From JBFHQE01 sp041592335 (GTDB taxonomy: Bacteria > Pseudomonadota > Gammaproteobacteria > Thiohalobacterales > Thiohalobacteraceae), in assembly GCA_041592335.1 (NCBI GenBank), contig JBFHQE010000007.1:1-64000 (forward strand): 64,000 bases of DNA, in the 5' to 3' direction. Positions 19,150 through 28,358 of the stretch are shown piece by piece. The notes under the pieces are model-generated. The model was not told where the DNA came from, made no database searches, and saw only the letters and a list, made by a program, of their open reading frames with translations. Made by a program: the position numbers and the translations under genes. Positions within the stretch are counted from its first letter, which is position 1. Each line of letters begins with the position of its first letter.

Positions 19150-19596
19150 TTATCGCGCACGAAAAGACTGGTGACAGGCGACACAGGTATTCTGCAGCTT
19201 CTGGAAAGACAGCAGCGTAGCCTGCCTGTCGCCCTGCTTCGCGACGTCCGCAAGCTCACTGCCCGCATCGTGCATGGCCCAGGCAATCGAGCGCATCGCA
19301 GGCGACATATGCATACCGGGTGCGAATTCGGAACCCCGGTACTTACCCATTGAACTCCGACCCAGCTTTGTCTCGGCCACCTCTGCTGCCTCGGTTAATT
19401 TATCCTGGGCCAGCAACCCGGTAATTTCACTCAGCGCCGCCATATGATCCCGCATATCCGCGCCAATCATCGCTAACGACTCCGGCGGCATTGAAATTAA
19501 CTGGCGATGATCCTGCGGCACCGGGATCGATGACTCGGCACCGGCGCTCGCGTTTAACAGCGTGAAAAGAACCAACCACAAACCTTGCTTAACCAT
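19150..19596 (-). CDS. Periplasmic cytochrome c'-like protein
   Basis: The 148-residue protein has a signal peptide (QGLWLVLFTLLNASAGAE) and a single haem site, CVACH, near its C-terminus (about residue 140). A helical body with the haem motif at the end is the cytochrome c' or c-556 class II arrangement. Such proteins bind haem in four-helix bundles and interact with nitric oxide or carry electrons. The preceding gene chrA ends 14 bases away. The likely axial ligand is not identifiable by eye. The subtype is uncertain. Confidence 0.78.
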   Translation of the reverse strand: MVKQGLWLVLFTLLNASAGAESSIPVPQDHRQLISMPPESLAMIGADMRDHMAALSEITGLLAQDKLTEAAEVAETKLGRSSMGKYRGSEFAPGMHMSPAMRSIAWAMHDAGSELADVAKQGDRQATLLSFQKLQNTCVACHQSFRAR

Positions 19597-19610
19597 TTCT
19601 TATCCTCATG

Positions 19611-20960
19611 TTAAACACTATAAGTATAGATCAGACCCACCAGCGCACTGGCGGCAATAACCGAGACAATACCGACCTTGTATTTCATCAACGCGACCAT
19701 CGCGGCAATACCGATAAGCGCGGAAAACCACTCGAAGCGTCCATCAAAACCTTCCGGCCAGAACACATGGTATGCGAAGAACACCGCCAGGTTGAGAATC
19801 ACGCCCACCACGGCAGCCGTGATACCCGTTAGCGGCGCAGTGAATTTCACTTCATGACGCGTAGCTTCGACGGCAGGCCCACCCAGCAGGATAAACAGAA
19901 ATGATGGCAGAAAGGTGAACAGAGTCGCGACGCTGGCGCCGGCCGCGCCCGCGACAAACAGCATGTCCGGACCAAACAGTTCCCGCGTCCAGCCGCCAAC
20001 AAAACCCACAAAGGCGACCACCATGATCAGGGGACCGGGCGTGGTTTCGCCCAGCGCCAGGCCATCGATCATCTGCGTGCCGGTCAGCCAGCCGTAATGC
20101 TCCACGCCACCCTGGTAAACATAGGGCAACACGGCATAGGCTCCGCCAAAAGTCACCAGTGCCGCCTTGGTAAAGAACCAGCCCATTTGCGTCAGGGTAC
20201 CTTCCCAGCCATAAGACGCCAGCAGGGCAAGCATGACCGCCAGCCAGATCGCCACGCCGATTACCCCGTACACACCCAGGCGCAACCAGTTGAAACGCGC
20301 ATGTGTCGGTACCGGCGTATCATCGTCGATCAATGCAGGACCGTAGGACTTGTCCGATGCCGCATGATGCCCGCCGGCCCTGAATTTATCCGGCGCGATA
20401 GTCGAACCCGCGTAACCGATCAGGCCAGCCAGCAGCACGATCGCGGGAAAAGGCATAGAGAAAACAAAAATGGCGATAAAGGCCAGTACGGCCATGCCGC
20501 GCAACAGGTTATTCTTCAGCGCGCGCGACCCGATACGATAAGCCGCGAATACAACAATAGCGGTCACGGCGGGCTTGATGCCATAGAGGATTCCGGCAAC
20601 GGCGGAGACATCGCCATACACCAGGTAAACCCAGGTCAGGCCGATCAGGATAAAGAGCGAAGGCAGGACAAACAGCACGCCCGCGGCAATACCGCCCCAG
20701 ACACCATGCATCAACCAGCCGATATAGGTCGCCAGCTGTTGCGCCTCCGGTCCCGGCAATACCATGGTGTAATTCAATGCATGCAGAAAGCGGTGTTCGG
20801 ATATCCAGCGCCGCCGCTCCACCAGTTCCTGGTGCATCATGCTGATCTGGCCGGCCGGACCGCCAAAACTGATAAAGCCCAGTTTCAACCAGTACAACAG
20901 CGCCTCGAGAAAACTGACCGGCGCGGGTAGATTCGCTTCCATTTGATTTGTTGCGGCCAT
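19611..20960 (-). CDS. chrA: Chromate efflux transporter, ChrA family
   Basis: This 449-residue inner-membrane protein consists of two homologous halves. The first has the CHR motif FISFGGPAGQISMMHQELV and LPGPEAQQLATYIGW, and the second has KAALVTFGGAYAVLPYVYQ and GETTPGPLIMVVAFVGFVGG. This is a long-chain (two-domain) ChrA, which in characterised members exports chromate. GGGAGGGAAT before the ATG at 20960 fixes the start and gives 449 residues, close to the usual 400-450. Where no chromate regulator is seen nearby, the physiological substrate may differ. Confidence 0.9.
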   Translation of the reverse strand: MAATNQMEANLPAPVSFLEALLYWLKLGFISFGGPAGQISMMHQELVERRRWISEHRFLHALNYTMVLPGPEAQQLATYIGWLMHGVWGGIAAGVLFVLPSLFILIGLTWVYLVYGDVSAVAGILYGIKPAVTAIVVFAAYRIGSRALKNNLLRGMAVLAFIAIFVFSMPFPAIVLLAGLIGYAGSTIAPDKFRAGGHHAASDKSYGPALIDDDTPVPTHARFNWLRLGVYGVIGVAIWLAVMLALLASYGWEGTLTQMGWFFTKAALVTFGGAYAVLPYVYQGGVEHYGWLTGTQMIDGLALGETTPGPLIMVVAFVGFVGGWTRELFGPDMLFVAGAAGASVATLFTFLPSFLFILLGGPAVEATRHEVKFTAPLTGITAAVVGVILNLAVFFAYHVFWPEGFDGRFEWFSALIGIAAMVALMKYKVGIVSVIAASALVGLIYTYSV

Positions 20961-21014
20961 ATTCCCTCCCGGAATAATCACTGGTTGGCCGGTGGCTGCC
21001 CAAGCCTTTGCCGC

Positions 21015-22043
21015 TTATATCCGCACGCGTGCCAGGGCGGACTCAATCGTCTGCGCGGTAAGATTAGCGTAATGCTCGCGATTGAAGGTCAGCATACCAC
21101 CGGCCAGTTCCAGCCAGCTATAACCGCTCATCCATTCGGGGACCTCGACAGCGCCCTGCCTGGCGCGCGGAAACAGATAAGCCGCGCCGGGTGTGAATAC
21201 CAGGTTGTAGGGTTGTTCCAGGCGATGCAGATCTTCAATGCGCACCACCAGGGCAGCGCTGTCCGCGTACCGTTCACAACCGGCTGGATATTCAGCATCC
21301 CCACCGTTGTGCCGCCACTCAGGCAACATCACCGGCAACGCTGTCTCCATGACAAAGAACTGCAGATGCAGGTGATTTACCGAGGCATAGGCACCCACGG
21401 CATTGTAGCCAATGGCGCATCCGGGGATAGCCGACGCAGTTGCTTCGAGCAACTGCCAGCAGAACGCGATGTCCTTGGCTGTCAGGTACTGGGGCAAACA
21501 CTGCTCCCGTTCCGGGACGATCAACGCATGCAGAGGCGCGAAAGGATATTTGTTGTAATAGAGGTCGACCGTACGCCCCATCAGTTCACCGTTCCAGAAA
21601 CGTTCTTTCAACATAAACGGCTTATTGAAATTAAAACCCTCGGGATTGAATGACTGATGCAGGGATTCCGGCGCCGCCCTGGATATTCTCGCGGGACGGA
21701 AAGAACGCAACAGGTTGAACTGCAGCTGCCAGGGTCCTTCGTTACGAAACTCGGTCTGCGTCAGTTGATCGAAGCCGATCGCCTGCATTTTAAGAAATAC
21801 CAGCAAATCCTCCTCGACCACCGACAAGGCCTGACCCGCCCTCAGGCTGGTTGCAACCTGGTTACCCAGCCGTTCAAAGATCTTCTGCAATTCATCCACA
21901 AACACCGGGTAAAGCTGTGCATCGAAGGTGGCATTGGCCGCTACCAGGATAAAACTGCTCAGCGTGTTCTCATCCTGCAAGCGCTTCAATCCCGCAACAA
22001 AGCTGGCCCGGTAATCCTGTGCAGAGAGGAGCGGTGATGTCAT
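21015..22043 (-). CDS. HIT-like nucleotidyltransferase or phosphorylase (DUF4922-like)
   Basis: This 342-residue cytoplasmic protein has NHLHLQFF near residue 260. An H-x-H-x-Q arrangement like this is typical of the Ap4A phosphorylase and GalT branch of the HIT superfamily. Its upstream part has HALIVPEREQCLPQYLT and IGYNAVGAYASVNHLH. Members transfer nucleotides to or from phosphate esters, but the substrate here is unknown. The start I use, 22043, overlaps the lnt stop in ATGA, so translation is coupled to lnt. A start 60 bases upstream would add residues lying in the lnt coding region. Confidence 0.65.
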   Translation of the reverse strand: MTSPLLSAQDYRASFVAGLKRLQDENTLSSFILVAANATFDAQLYPVFVDELQKIFERLGNQVATSLRAGQALSVVEEDLLVFLKMQAIGFDQLTQTEFRNEGPWQLQFNLLRSFRPARISRAAPESLHQSFNPEGFNFNKPFMLKERFWNGELMGRTVDLYYNKYPFAPLHALIVPEREQCLPQYLTAKDIAFCWQLLEATASAIPGCAIGYNAVGAYASVNHLHLQFFVMETALPVMLPEWRHNGGDAEYPAGCERYADSAALVVRIEDLHRLEQPYNLVFTPGAAYLFPRARQGAVEVPEWMSGYSWLELAGGMLTFNREHYANLTAQTIESALARVRI

Positions 22044-23551
22044 TGTTTTTTCTTCCAGGCAGAAATCAGCAAACCCGATAGTGAAAGTATCAGCACCGGC
22101 CAATCGCCCCAGCGCACATAGGGCGTCGCACCCTGCATCGGTTGAATACTGTCGCGCACCACGGCCATCTCAAACTGCGGTGACACGCCACTCAGGCCTC
22201 CATCGGGTTTAATCACCGCGCTGATACCGGTGTTAGTGGCGCGCAGCAGGTAGCGGCCCGCCTCCAGTGCCCGCATGCGAGTCATCTCCAGGTGCTGGTG
22301 CGGCGCCCAGGATTGACCAAACCAGGCATCGTTACTCACATTGACCAGAAAGGCTGCCTCCGGCAGATGCGCATGCACCTCGCGGGCAAACACGATCTCG
22401 TAACAGACGGTGACTCCCACCGGATAACCGGCGGCCTGCAGTAACGGTTGTTCTGCCGGACCGGCAGAAAAATCAGCCACCGGCAAGGGCATCACGGCCA
22501 GCATATCGTCCAGCCAGTCACGCAGTGGCAGGTATTCGCCAAACGGCACCAGGTGACGCTTGTAATAAAACTGGGTTGCAGGATTGGTGGATATCACCGC
22601 GTTGTAATACTGCCAGTCGGATCGATCCAGCACCGGGATTCCCGTGATCAGCGACGATTGCGCCGCAGCCACTTCACGCTGCAATTCCGGGATAAAACCC
22701 TCTTCCACCTGGTGATAAAACGCGGGAATCGCCGTTTCCGGCCAGACAATCAAATCCGGAGACCAGTCCGGATCGCCATACCATTCGCGACGCGACATGT
22801 GCATGTAGCGCTCCAGCGTGGCAAGGCGTTGGGAAGGCTCCCATTTCATATCCTGGGAAATATTACCCTGCAGAACACTCACCGCCAGCGGCGCACCCAA
22901 CGGCTGAGTCCAGCTCACGGACTGCAGTCCATAGCCGGTTCCCCACAAAATCAGCAATAACAACACCGCATGGATACGCAATGTTGTGCGGGAAACAATC
23001 AAACTCAGGCAACCCGCCGTCAACAACAACAGCCATGCCACTCCGTAATGACCAAGTACCGGCGCATAACCGGAAAGATAGCCGTCCATCTGGCTATAAC
23101 TGATCTCCAGCCAGGGAAAGCCGGTAAACAACCAGCTGCGCACCCATTCCAGCATTATCCAGCTGCCCGGCAATACCACGAGAAAACGCCTGATTCCCGC
23201 TTGCGGCATTAACTTATTGGCTAGTAAGAGTATTGCCCCCGTATAGCACGACATGAACAGAATCAGAGCGATGGCCGCCCCCCAGGCCAGCACCAGTGAC
23301 GACCCGCCGTAAACATGAATACTGATATGCACCCAGTTGATGCCAAGCCCGAAAAAGCCCACGCCAAATAGCCAGCCATACAGCGCCGCGCGACCTGACG
23401 TTGCATGGGTTGTGATCAGAAACAGGGTTGCAAGAGTCAGGGGTGCCAGCCAGAACAGGCTCAGTGGCGCAAAGGCAAGAGCAGTTGACGCACCACTTAT
23501 TATTGCGAGCAAGGCTTTAATCAGATTATTTTCCTTAAGCACTGTCATCAA
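22040..23551 (-). CDS. lnt: Apolipoprotein N-acyltransferase
   Basis: Lnt adds the third acyl chain to lipoproteins at the inner membrane. The 503-residue protein has several N-terminal membrane helices and a C-terminal nitrilase-like domain. The catalytic residues fit: Glu in VWPETAIP (about residue 270), Lys in YYKRHLVPFGEYLP (about 335) and Cys in VTVCYEIVF (about 388). Length equals the family norm (E. coli 512). It is read after corC, ybeY, ybeZ and miaB as in E. coli. It overlaps the HIT-like gene by four bases. Confidence 0.96.
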   Translation of the reverse strand: MMTVLKENNLIKALLAIISGASTALAFAPLSLFWLAPLTLATLFLITTHATSGRAALYGWLFGVGFFGLGINWVHISIHVYGGSSLVLAWGAAIALILFMSCYTGAILLLANKLMPQAGIRRFLVVLPGSWIMLEWVRSWLFTGFPWLEISYSQMDGYLSGYAPVLGHYGVAWLLLLTAGCLSLIVSRTTLRIHAVLLLLILWGTGYGLQSVSWTQPLGAPLAVSVLQGNISQDMKWEPSQRLATLERYMHMSRREWYGDPDWSPDLIVWPETAIPAFYHQVEEGFIPELQREVAAAQSSLITGIPVLDRSDWQYYNAVISTNPATQFYYKRHLVPFGEYLPLRDWLDDMLAVMPLPVADFSAGPAEQPLLQAAGYPVGVTVCYEIVFAREVHAHLPEAAFLVNVSNDAWFGQSWAPHQHLEMTRMRALEAGRYLLRATNTGISAVIKPDGGLSGVSPQFEMAVVRDSIQPMQGATPYVRWGDWPVLILSLSGLLISAWKKKQ

Positions 23552-23589
23552 TCAACACATCGAAAAAAGGGGTCTTGCGACCCCTTATT

Positions 23590-24459
23590 CTATTGCAGGT
23601 TCTCGCTTTCCTCGGGCGGCGATTCCAGCAGCGCCAGTTCCAGCATGTGGATGCGGCGGGTATCCGCGCGTACTACCGTAAAACGCATATTACCCATATA
23701 GATGGTTTCGCCCTTCTCGGGAAGATGACCGAATTCACGTGCCACATAACCGCCAATGGTATCGAATTCCTCGTCGTCGAGATCGGCACTGAAATACTCG
23801 TTGAAATCCTCGACCGGTGTCAGCGCCTTCAACATGTAACTGGTCTCGGAACGTTTGAGAATAAAAGTGCCTTCTTCAATATCGTGCTCATCGGTAATCT
23901 CACCCACGATCTGTTCCAGCACATCCTCGATGGTAACCATGCCGGCCACGCCGCCATACTCATCCACCACCATTGCAATATGATTGCGGCTGGCACGAAA
24001 CTCTTTCAACAGGACATTGAGACGCTTGCTTTCCGGCACAAACACCGCGGGCCGCATCAGGTCCTTGATATCGAAATCGTCATCATCGTTGCACTTGAAG
24101 CGCAGCAGATCCTTGGCATGCAGTATGCCCACAACCTCATCGCGATTCTCGCCAATAACAGGGAAACGCGAATGACCGGATTCGATACTGACAGGCAGGA
24201 TATCCTCGGGTTTATCTTCGCGGTCGATCACCACCATCTGGGCGCGTGGAATCATGATATCGCGCACCTGCATTTCCGATACATGCAATACCGCTTCCAT
24301 CATGTCGAGCGCATCGGCATCGAACAGGTCGCGGCGCTGCGCATCACGCAGCATTTCCACCAGGTCTTCGGTATCACGCGGTTCCCCCAGCAGAATCTGG
24401 CTCAGTCGAGAGAACCAGGAGCGCTGAGAGGAACCGTTACTAGATCGATCTTCGTTCAT
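23590..24459 (-). CDS. corC: CorC/HlyC-type CBS-domain protein
   Basis: The 289-residue protein has two CBS domains in the middle and a CorC_HlyC domain at the end, as in E. coli YbeX/CorC (292). The sequence VRDIMIPRAQMVVID (about residue 73) and HIAMVVDEYGGVAGMVTIED (about 145) match the CBS pair. YEIGGYVAREFGHLP-like residues in the C-terminal domain follow. It has no membrane segment. CorC is linked to magnesium and cobalt homeostasis, and YbeX has also been tied to ribosome assembly. It follows ybeY in the operon, 25 bases away. Confidence 0.92.
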   Translation of the reverse strand: MNEDRSSNGSSQRSWFSRLSQILLGEPRDTEDLVEMLRDAQRRDLFDADALDMMEAVLHVSEMQVRDIMIPRAQMVVIDREDKPEDILPVSIESGHSRFPVIGENRDEVVGILHAKDLLRFKCNDDDDFDIKDLMRPAVFVPESKRLNVLLKEFRASRNHIAMVVDEYGGVAGMVTIEDVLEQIVGEITDEHDIEEGTFILKRSETSYMLKALTPVEDFNEYFSADLDDEEFDTIGGYVAREFGHLPEKGETIYMGNMRFTVVRADTRRIHMLELALLESPPEESENLQ

Positions 24460-24484
24460 AGATAAACTGCCGACGTTATCATCC

Positions 24485-24955
24485 TTATAACGCGGCCGGG
24501 GTCTCCTTCACTTCATACGGATTTGCAAAGCCTAACTCAGCCAGTATGTCGGTTTCTAGCGTTTCCATTCGCTCGGCCTCGTCAGAATTCATGTGATCGT
24601 ATCCCTGCAGGTGCAGCATCCCGTGCACAATCATATGTGCCCAGTGCGCCTGAAGCGTCTTGCTCTGCTGTTCCGCCTCCTGCGCAACCACCGGCGCGCA
24701 GATCACCAGGTCGCCCAGCAGCCCCACATCCACGCCCATCGGCGCCTCAAAGGGAAAAGACAAAACATTGGTTGGCTTGTCCTTGTGGCGATACTGCTTG
24801 TTCAGTGCATGGCTCTCGGGAATATCGACACAACGGACCGTGACTTCAGTATCTTCCTTTCCCAGCCAGGCGGCGGAAACCCAGTCGGCAATCGCATCGT
24901 CATCCGGCACCTCGGCATCGCGACTGGCGCGCTGTATGTCAATCCTGATTGTCAT
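24485..24955 (-). CDS. ybeY: Endoribonuclease YbeY
   Basis: YbeY is a metal-dependent RNase that helps process 16S rRNA 3' ends and takes part in ribosome quality control. The 156-residue protein has the histidine triplet H-G-x-L-H-x-x-x-x-D-H as HGMLHLQGYDH (about residues 118-128), which holds the zinc ion. I place the start at the ATG at 24955 (MTIRIDIQRAS). A frame beginning at 25006 is open but lies entirely over ybeZ. The gene overlaps the end of ybeZ by 17 bases, as in many gammaproteobacteria. Confidence 0.94.
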   Translation of the reverse strand: MTIRIDIQRASRDAEVPDDDAIADWVSAAWLGKEDTEVTVRCVDIPESHALNKQYRHKDKPTNVLSFPFEAPMGVDVGLLGDLVICAPVVAQEAEQQSKTLQAHWAHMIVHGMLHLQGYDHMNSDEAERMETLETDILAELGFANPYEVKETPAAL

Positions 24956-25901
24956 AAGCCGAAACGATACGTTGCACCAATGGATGACGCACCACATCGC
25001 GCGCATTGAAAAAAGTGAAGGTCACGCCCTCGACGTCTTTCAGCACATCGATCACGTCGCGTAAACCGGACGCGGTACCGCGCGGCAGATCCACCTGTGT
25101 CACATCGCCGGTCACCACCGCGGTTGAACCGAAACCGATACGGGTCAGAAACATCTTCATCTGCTCGATGGTGGTGTTCTGTGCTTCGTCGAGAATAATA
25201 AAGGAATCATTGAGCGTGCGGCCGCGCATGAAAGCGAGAGGCGCAACCTCAATCACATTGCGTTCAATCAGCTTGCCGACGCGTTCAAAACCGAGCATCT
25301 CGTACAACGCGTCATACAGCGGACGCAGGTAGGGATCCACTTTCTGCGTCAGATCCCCCGGTAGAAAACCCAGCCGCTCGCCGGCCTCGACCGCCGGCCG
25401 CACCAGGATCAAACGCCGTACCTGTTCGCGTTCCAGCGCTTCCACCGCGCAGGCCACGGCCAGGTAAGTCTTGCCGGTACCCGCCGGACCGATTCCGAAA
25501 TTAAGATCATTGCGCACAATGTTAGTCAGGTATTGGCGCTGATTAGGGCCACGTCCGCGAATCTCGCCCACGCGAGTGCGGATCGCCACAATGGCATCGC
25601 TGTCCGCATCCACGGGCGCCTGACTATCCGCCTCGGCCTGTTGCAGGAACAGATGCACTTTCTCGGGCGTGATGCTCTGTTTACTGGCCTCGTTATACAG
25701 CAAGCTCAGCACTTCGCCGGTGCGCTGCGCGGCCTGCGCATCGCCAATGATATGAAACTGGTTACCGCGGTTGTTGATTTCCACGCCGAGTCGGCTTTCG
25801 ATCTGGCGCAAATGCTGATCGAACTGACCACAGACATCCGCCAGACGCTCGTTATCGGCGGGTTCCAACGTGATATCCAGAACTGAAGGTTTAGGCGTCA
25901 A
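24939..25901 (-). CDS. ybeZ: PhoH-like ATPase (YbeZ)
   Basis: This 320-residue cytoplasmic protein is a PhoH-family P-loop ATPase. Walker A is GPAGTGKTYLA (about residue 137), and Walker B is SFIILDEAQNTT (about 236). KH-like sequence occurs near the N-terminus. YbeZ is found with YbeY and probably helps it on ribosomes. Order miaB-ybeZ-ybeY-corC-lnt is the E. coli order. It starts 23 bases after the miaB stop and shares its operon. Confidence 0.93.
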   Translation of the reverse strand: MTPKPSVLDITLEPADNERLADVCGQFDQHLRQIESRLGVEINNRGNQFHIIGDAQAAQRTGEVLSLLYNEASKQSITPEKVHLFLQQAEADSQAPVDADSDAIVAIRTRVGEIRGRGPNQRQYLTNIVRNDLNFGIGPAGTGKTYLAVACAVEALEREQVRRLILVRPAVEAGERLGFLPGDLTQKVDPYLRPLYDALYEMLGFERVGKLIERNVIEVAPLAFMRGRTLNDSFIILDEAQNTTIEQMKMFLTRIGFGSTAVVTGDVTQVDLPRGTASGLRDVIDVLKDVEGVTFTFFNARDVVRHPLVQRIVSAYDNQD

Positions 25902-25924
25902 GGATGGCTCGTCTTCGATCCGGG

Positions 25925-27292
25925 TCAGGCCCAGCTGGCCGCCTGCTCGGTAAAGAGCGGATCATCAATACGCACGAAATCGCCCCGCAGCGAATTGGGA
26001 TAGGCATCGCTAATCTTGATCGTCACAAAACGACCGACAAGATCCTTCTCGCCCTTGAAGTTCACCACCCGGTTATTTTCGGTACGACCGGATAGTTCAC
26101 TCGGGTCCTTGCGGGAAGGACCTTCGACCAGAACACGCTGCTCGGTGCCCACCATCGCCCGGCTGATCGCCGCGCCCTGTTCGCTGATCTTCTGTTGCAG
26201 CTCGGCCAAGCGCGCTTTCTTTGCAGTCATTTCCACATCGTCCGGCAGCTGCGCCGCCAATGTGCCGGGACGCGCGCTGTAGACGAAACTGAAGGAATGA
26301 TCGAAGCCGATATCTTCAATAAGTTTCATGGTTGCGGCATGATCGGCATCGGTTTCACCGGGGAAGCCCACGATGAAGTCAGATGAAATGGAAATACCCG
26401 GACGCGCCTCTTTCAAACGGCGAATAATCGATTTGTATTCCAGCGCCGTGTGATTACGTTTCATCTGCGCCAGGATACGATCGGCGCCACTTTGCACCGG
26501 CAAATGCAGGAAGCTCACCAGTTCCGGCACATCGCGATAAACCTCGATCAGGCTATCGCTCATTTCGTTCGGATGCGAGGTGGTATAACGAATCCGGTCA
26601 ATGCCCTCGATGGCCGCAATATAAGTGATCAGCAACGCCAGATCGGCAATCTCGCCATCGTGCATCGGGCCGCGATAGGCATTCACATTCTGACCCAGCA
26701 GATTCACTTCGCGCACACCCTGAGCAGCAAGAGAAACCACTTCGGCAATCACATCATCGAACGGCCGACTGACTTCCTCGCCCCGGGTATAAGGCACAAC
26801 ACAGAAGGTGCAGTACTTGCTGCAGCCTTCCATGATAGAGACGAAGGCCGTTGGTCCTTCCGCGCGCGGTTCCGGCAACCGGTCGAACTTTTCAATTTCG
26901 GGAAAGGAAATATCGACTACCGGCTGATGCGCACCGCGCACTTCATTCAGCATGTTTGGCAGGCGATGCAGCGTTTGCGGGCCGAACACGATATCGACAT
27001 AGGGCGCGCGCTCGCGCAGCGCCTCGCCTTCCTGGCTGGCCACGCAACCACCCACGCCAATCACCAGGTCCGGTTTATTCTTTTTCCAGTCTTTCCACTG
27101 CCCCAGTTGCGAAAACACCTTTTCCTGGGCCTTTTCGCGAATGGAGCAGGTATTCAACAGCAGCAAATCCGCTTCTTCGGGATTATCGGTTTTCTGCATG
27201 CCATGACTGGCACCGAGCACGTCGGCAATCTTGTCCGAATCGTACTCGTTCATCTGACAACCGTAGGTTTTGATAAAAACTTTGCCGGGCAT
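25925..27292 (-). CDS. miaB: tRNA-2-methylthio-N6-isopentenyladenosine synthase
   Basis: MiaB adds the methylthio group to position 37 of some tRNAs using two 4Fe-4S clusters. The 455-residue product has KTYGCQMNEYDSDK at the N-terminus, the radical SAM triad CSKYCTFC (about residue 150), and an UPF0004 domain before it. A TRAM domain lies at the end. The ATG at 27292 matches the usual start of the family. An in-frame GTG five codons upstream is also possible, and neither has a good ribosome site. It leads the miaB-ybeZ-ybeY-corC-lnt operon. Confidence 0.95.
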   Translation of the reverse strand: MPGKVFIKTYGCQMNEYDSDKIADVLGASHGMQKTDNPEEADLLLLNTCSIREKAQEKVFSQLGQWKDWKKNKPDLVIGVGGCVASQEGEALRERAPYVDIVFGPQTLHRLPNMLNEVRGAHQPVVDISFPEIEKFDRLPEPRAEGPTAFVSIMEGCSKYCTFCVVPYTRGEEVSRPFDDVIAEVVSLAAQGVREVNLLGQNVNAYRGPMHDGEIADLALLITYIAAIEGIDRIRYTTSHPNEMSDSLIEVYRDVPELVSFLHLPVQSGADRILAQMKRNHTALEYKSIIRRLKEARPGISISSDFIVGFPGETDADHAATMKLIEDIGFDHSFSFVYSARPGTLAAQLPDDVEMTAKKARLAELQQKISEQGAAISRAMVGTEQRVLVEGPSRKDPSELSGRTENNRVVNFKGEKDLVGRFVTIKISDAYPNSLRGDFVRIDDPLFTEQAASWA

Positions 27293-27325
27293 GTTGTTCG
27301 ATAACACTTCAGTTTAGAGGTTCAT

Positions 27326-27390
27326 TGTAGGAGCGAGCTTGGCCGCGAACAGCGTCTGGCAATTCATTCGCGGGCAAGCCCGCTCCTACA
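27326..27390. repeat. REP-type inverted repeat (REPIN-like)
   Basis: Two 24-base arms, 22 positions matching, are separated by 17 bases. The left arm begins TGTAGGAGCGAGCTTGG and the right arm ends CCGCTCCTACA. The arm sequence closely resembles the REP sequences spread through Pseudomonas genomes. It lies between rnpB and miaB. A shorter relative sharing CTTGGCCGCGAAC is at 60153-60174. Confidence 0.85.
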
Positions 27391-27401
27391 GTTCAAAAAA
27401 A

Positions 27402-27757
<356 letters not shown>

Positions 27758-27790
27758 AACCGGGCATTGTATCACTGCTAAGCGGTTGAT

Positions 27791-28273
27791 CTATAGCTTG
27801 CGACGGTAAGTCTTGCGACCGAGAAAGCGATTGATGGGGTGATCGCGATTCAGGAAGGGCAGCGACGGTCGGCGACGGCAGCCGATTTGCTGCTTGATGA
27901 GGTTCAATCCCGGGTGGTTTGGTTGCACCCTGAGTCCCATGGAAATCGCGTCGATGGTCTTTTTTCGCTGTTTCAATTTCAGGCAGGCTCGAGCTAAATT
28001 TTCATATAAATCAGCACGTTTTGGGTTGTCCTGCACAGACTGGCGGCATTGATTGAGGCCACAGGAGGTACCCGTCATGACTCGGGCGAGCCCCTGCGCG
28101 GAATTGTAGATCGGGAAGTAAGGATGAAATTGATCGTGTCGCGACATGACCGAATCGAAACAGCCAAGCGCGGAGGACCAATCATCGCGCCCGGCATGGC
28201 GCATTCCCTGAAGATACTCGTCGTCCAACGTGTATTCAGTGTCCGTTGACGACCATTGTTCTGTGGCTAACAT
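27791..28273 (-). CDS. TPR-like small protein, unknown function
   Basis: This 160-residue protein has a TPR-like helical repeat around LYENLARACLKLKQRKKTID (residues about 88-107) and a basic C-terminus (FLGRKTYRRKL). It has no signal peptide. I prefer the ATG at 28273; GGGAG lies 11 bases upstream, whereas the GTG three codons earlier has the ribosome site almost against it. It lies just upstream of rnpB on the same strand. The role is unknown. TPR proteins normally mediate protein contacts. Confidence 0.6.
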   Translation of the reverse strand: MLATEQWSSTDTEYTLDDEYLQGMRHAGRDDWSSALGCFDSVMSRHDQFHPYFPIYNSAQGLARVMTGTSCGLNQCRQSVQDNPKRADLYENLARACLKLKQRKKTIDAISMGLRVQPNHPGLNLIKQQIGCRRRPSLPFLNRDHPINRFLGRKTYRRKL

Positions 28274-28358
28274 GGCAATCACATCTCCCTAAAGAGGTAA
28301 CTTTTTGTTTTTCTGATAAAAACTGCGCCTGGGGCGCTATTATTCTCACTACTGCGGA

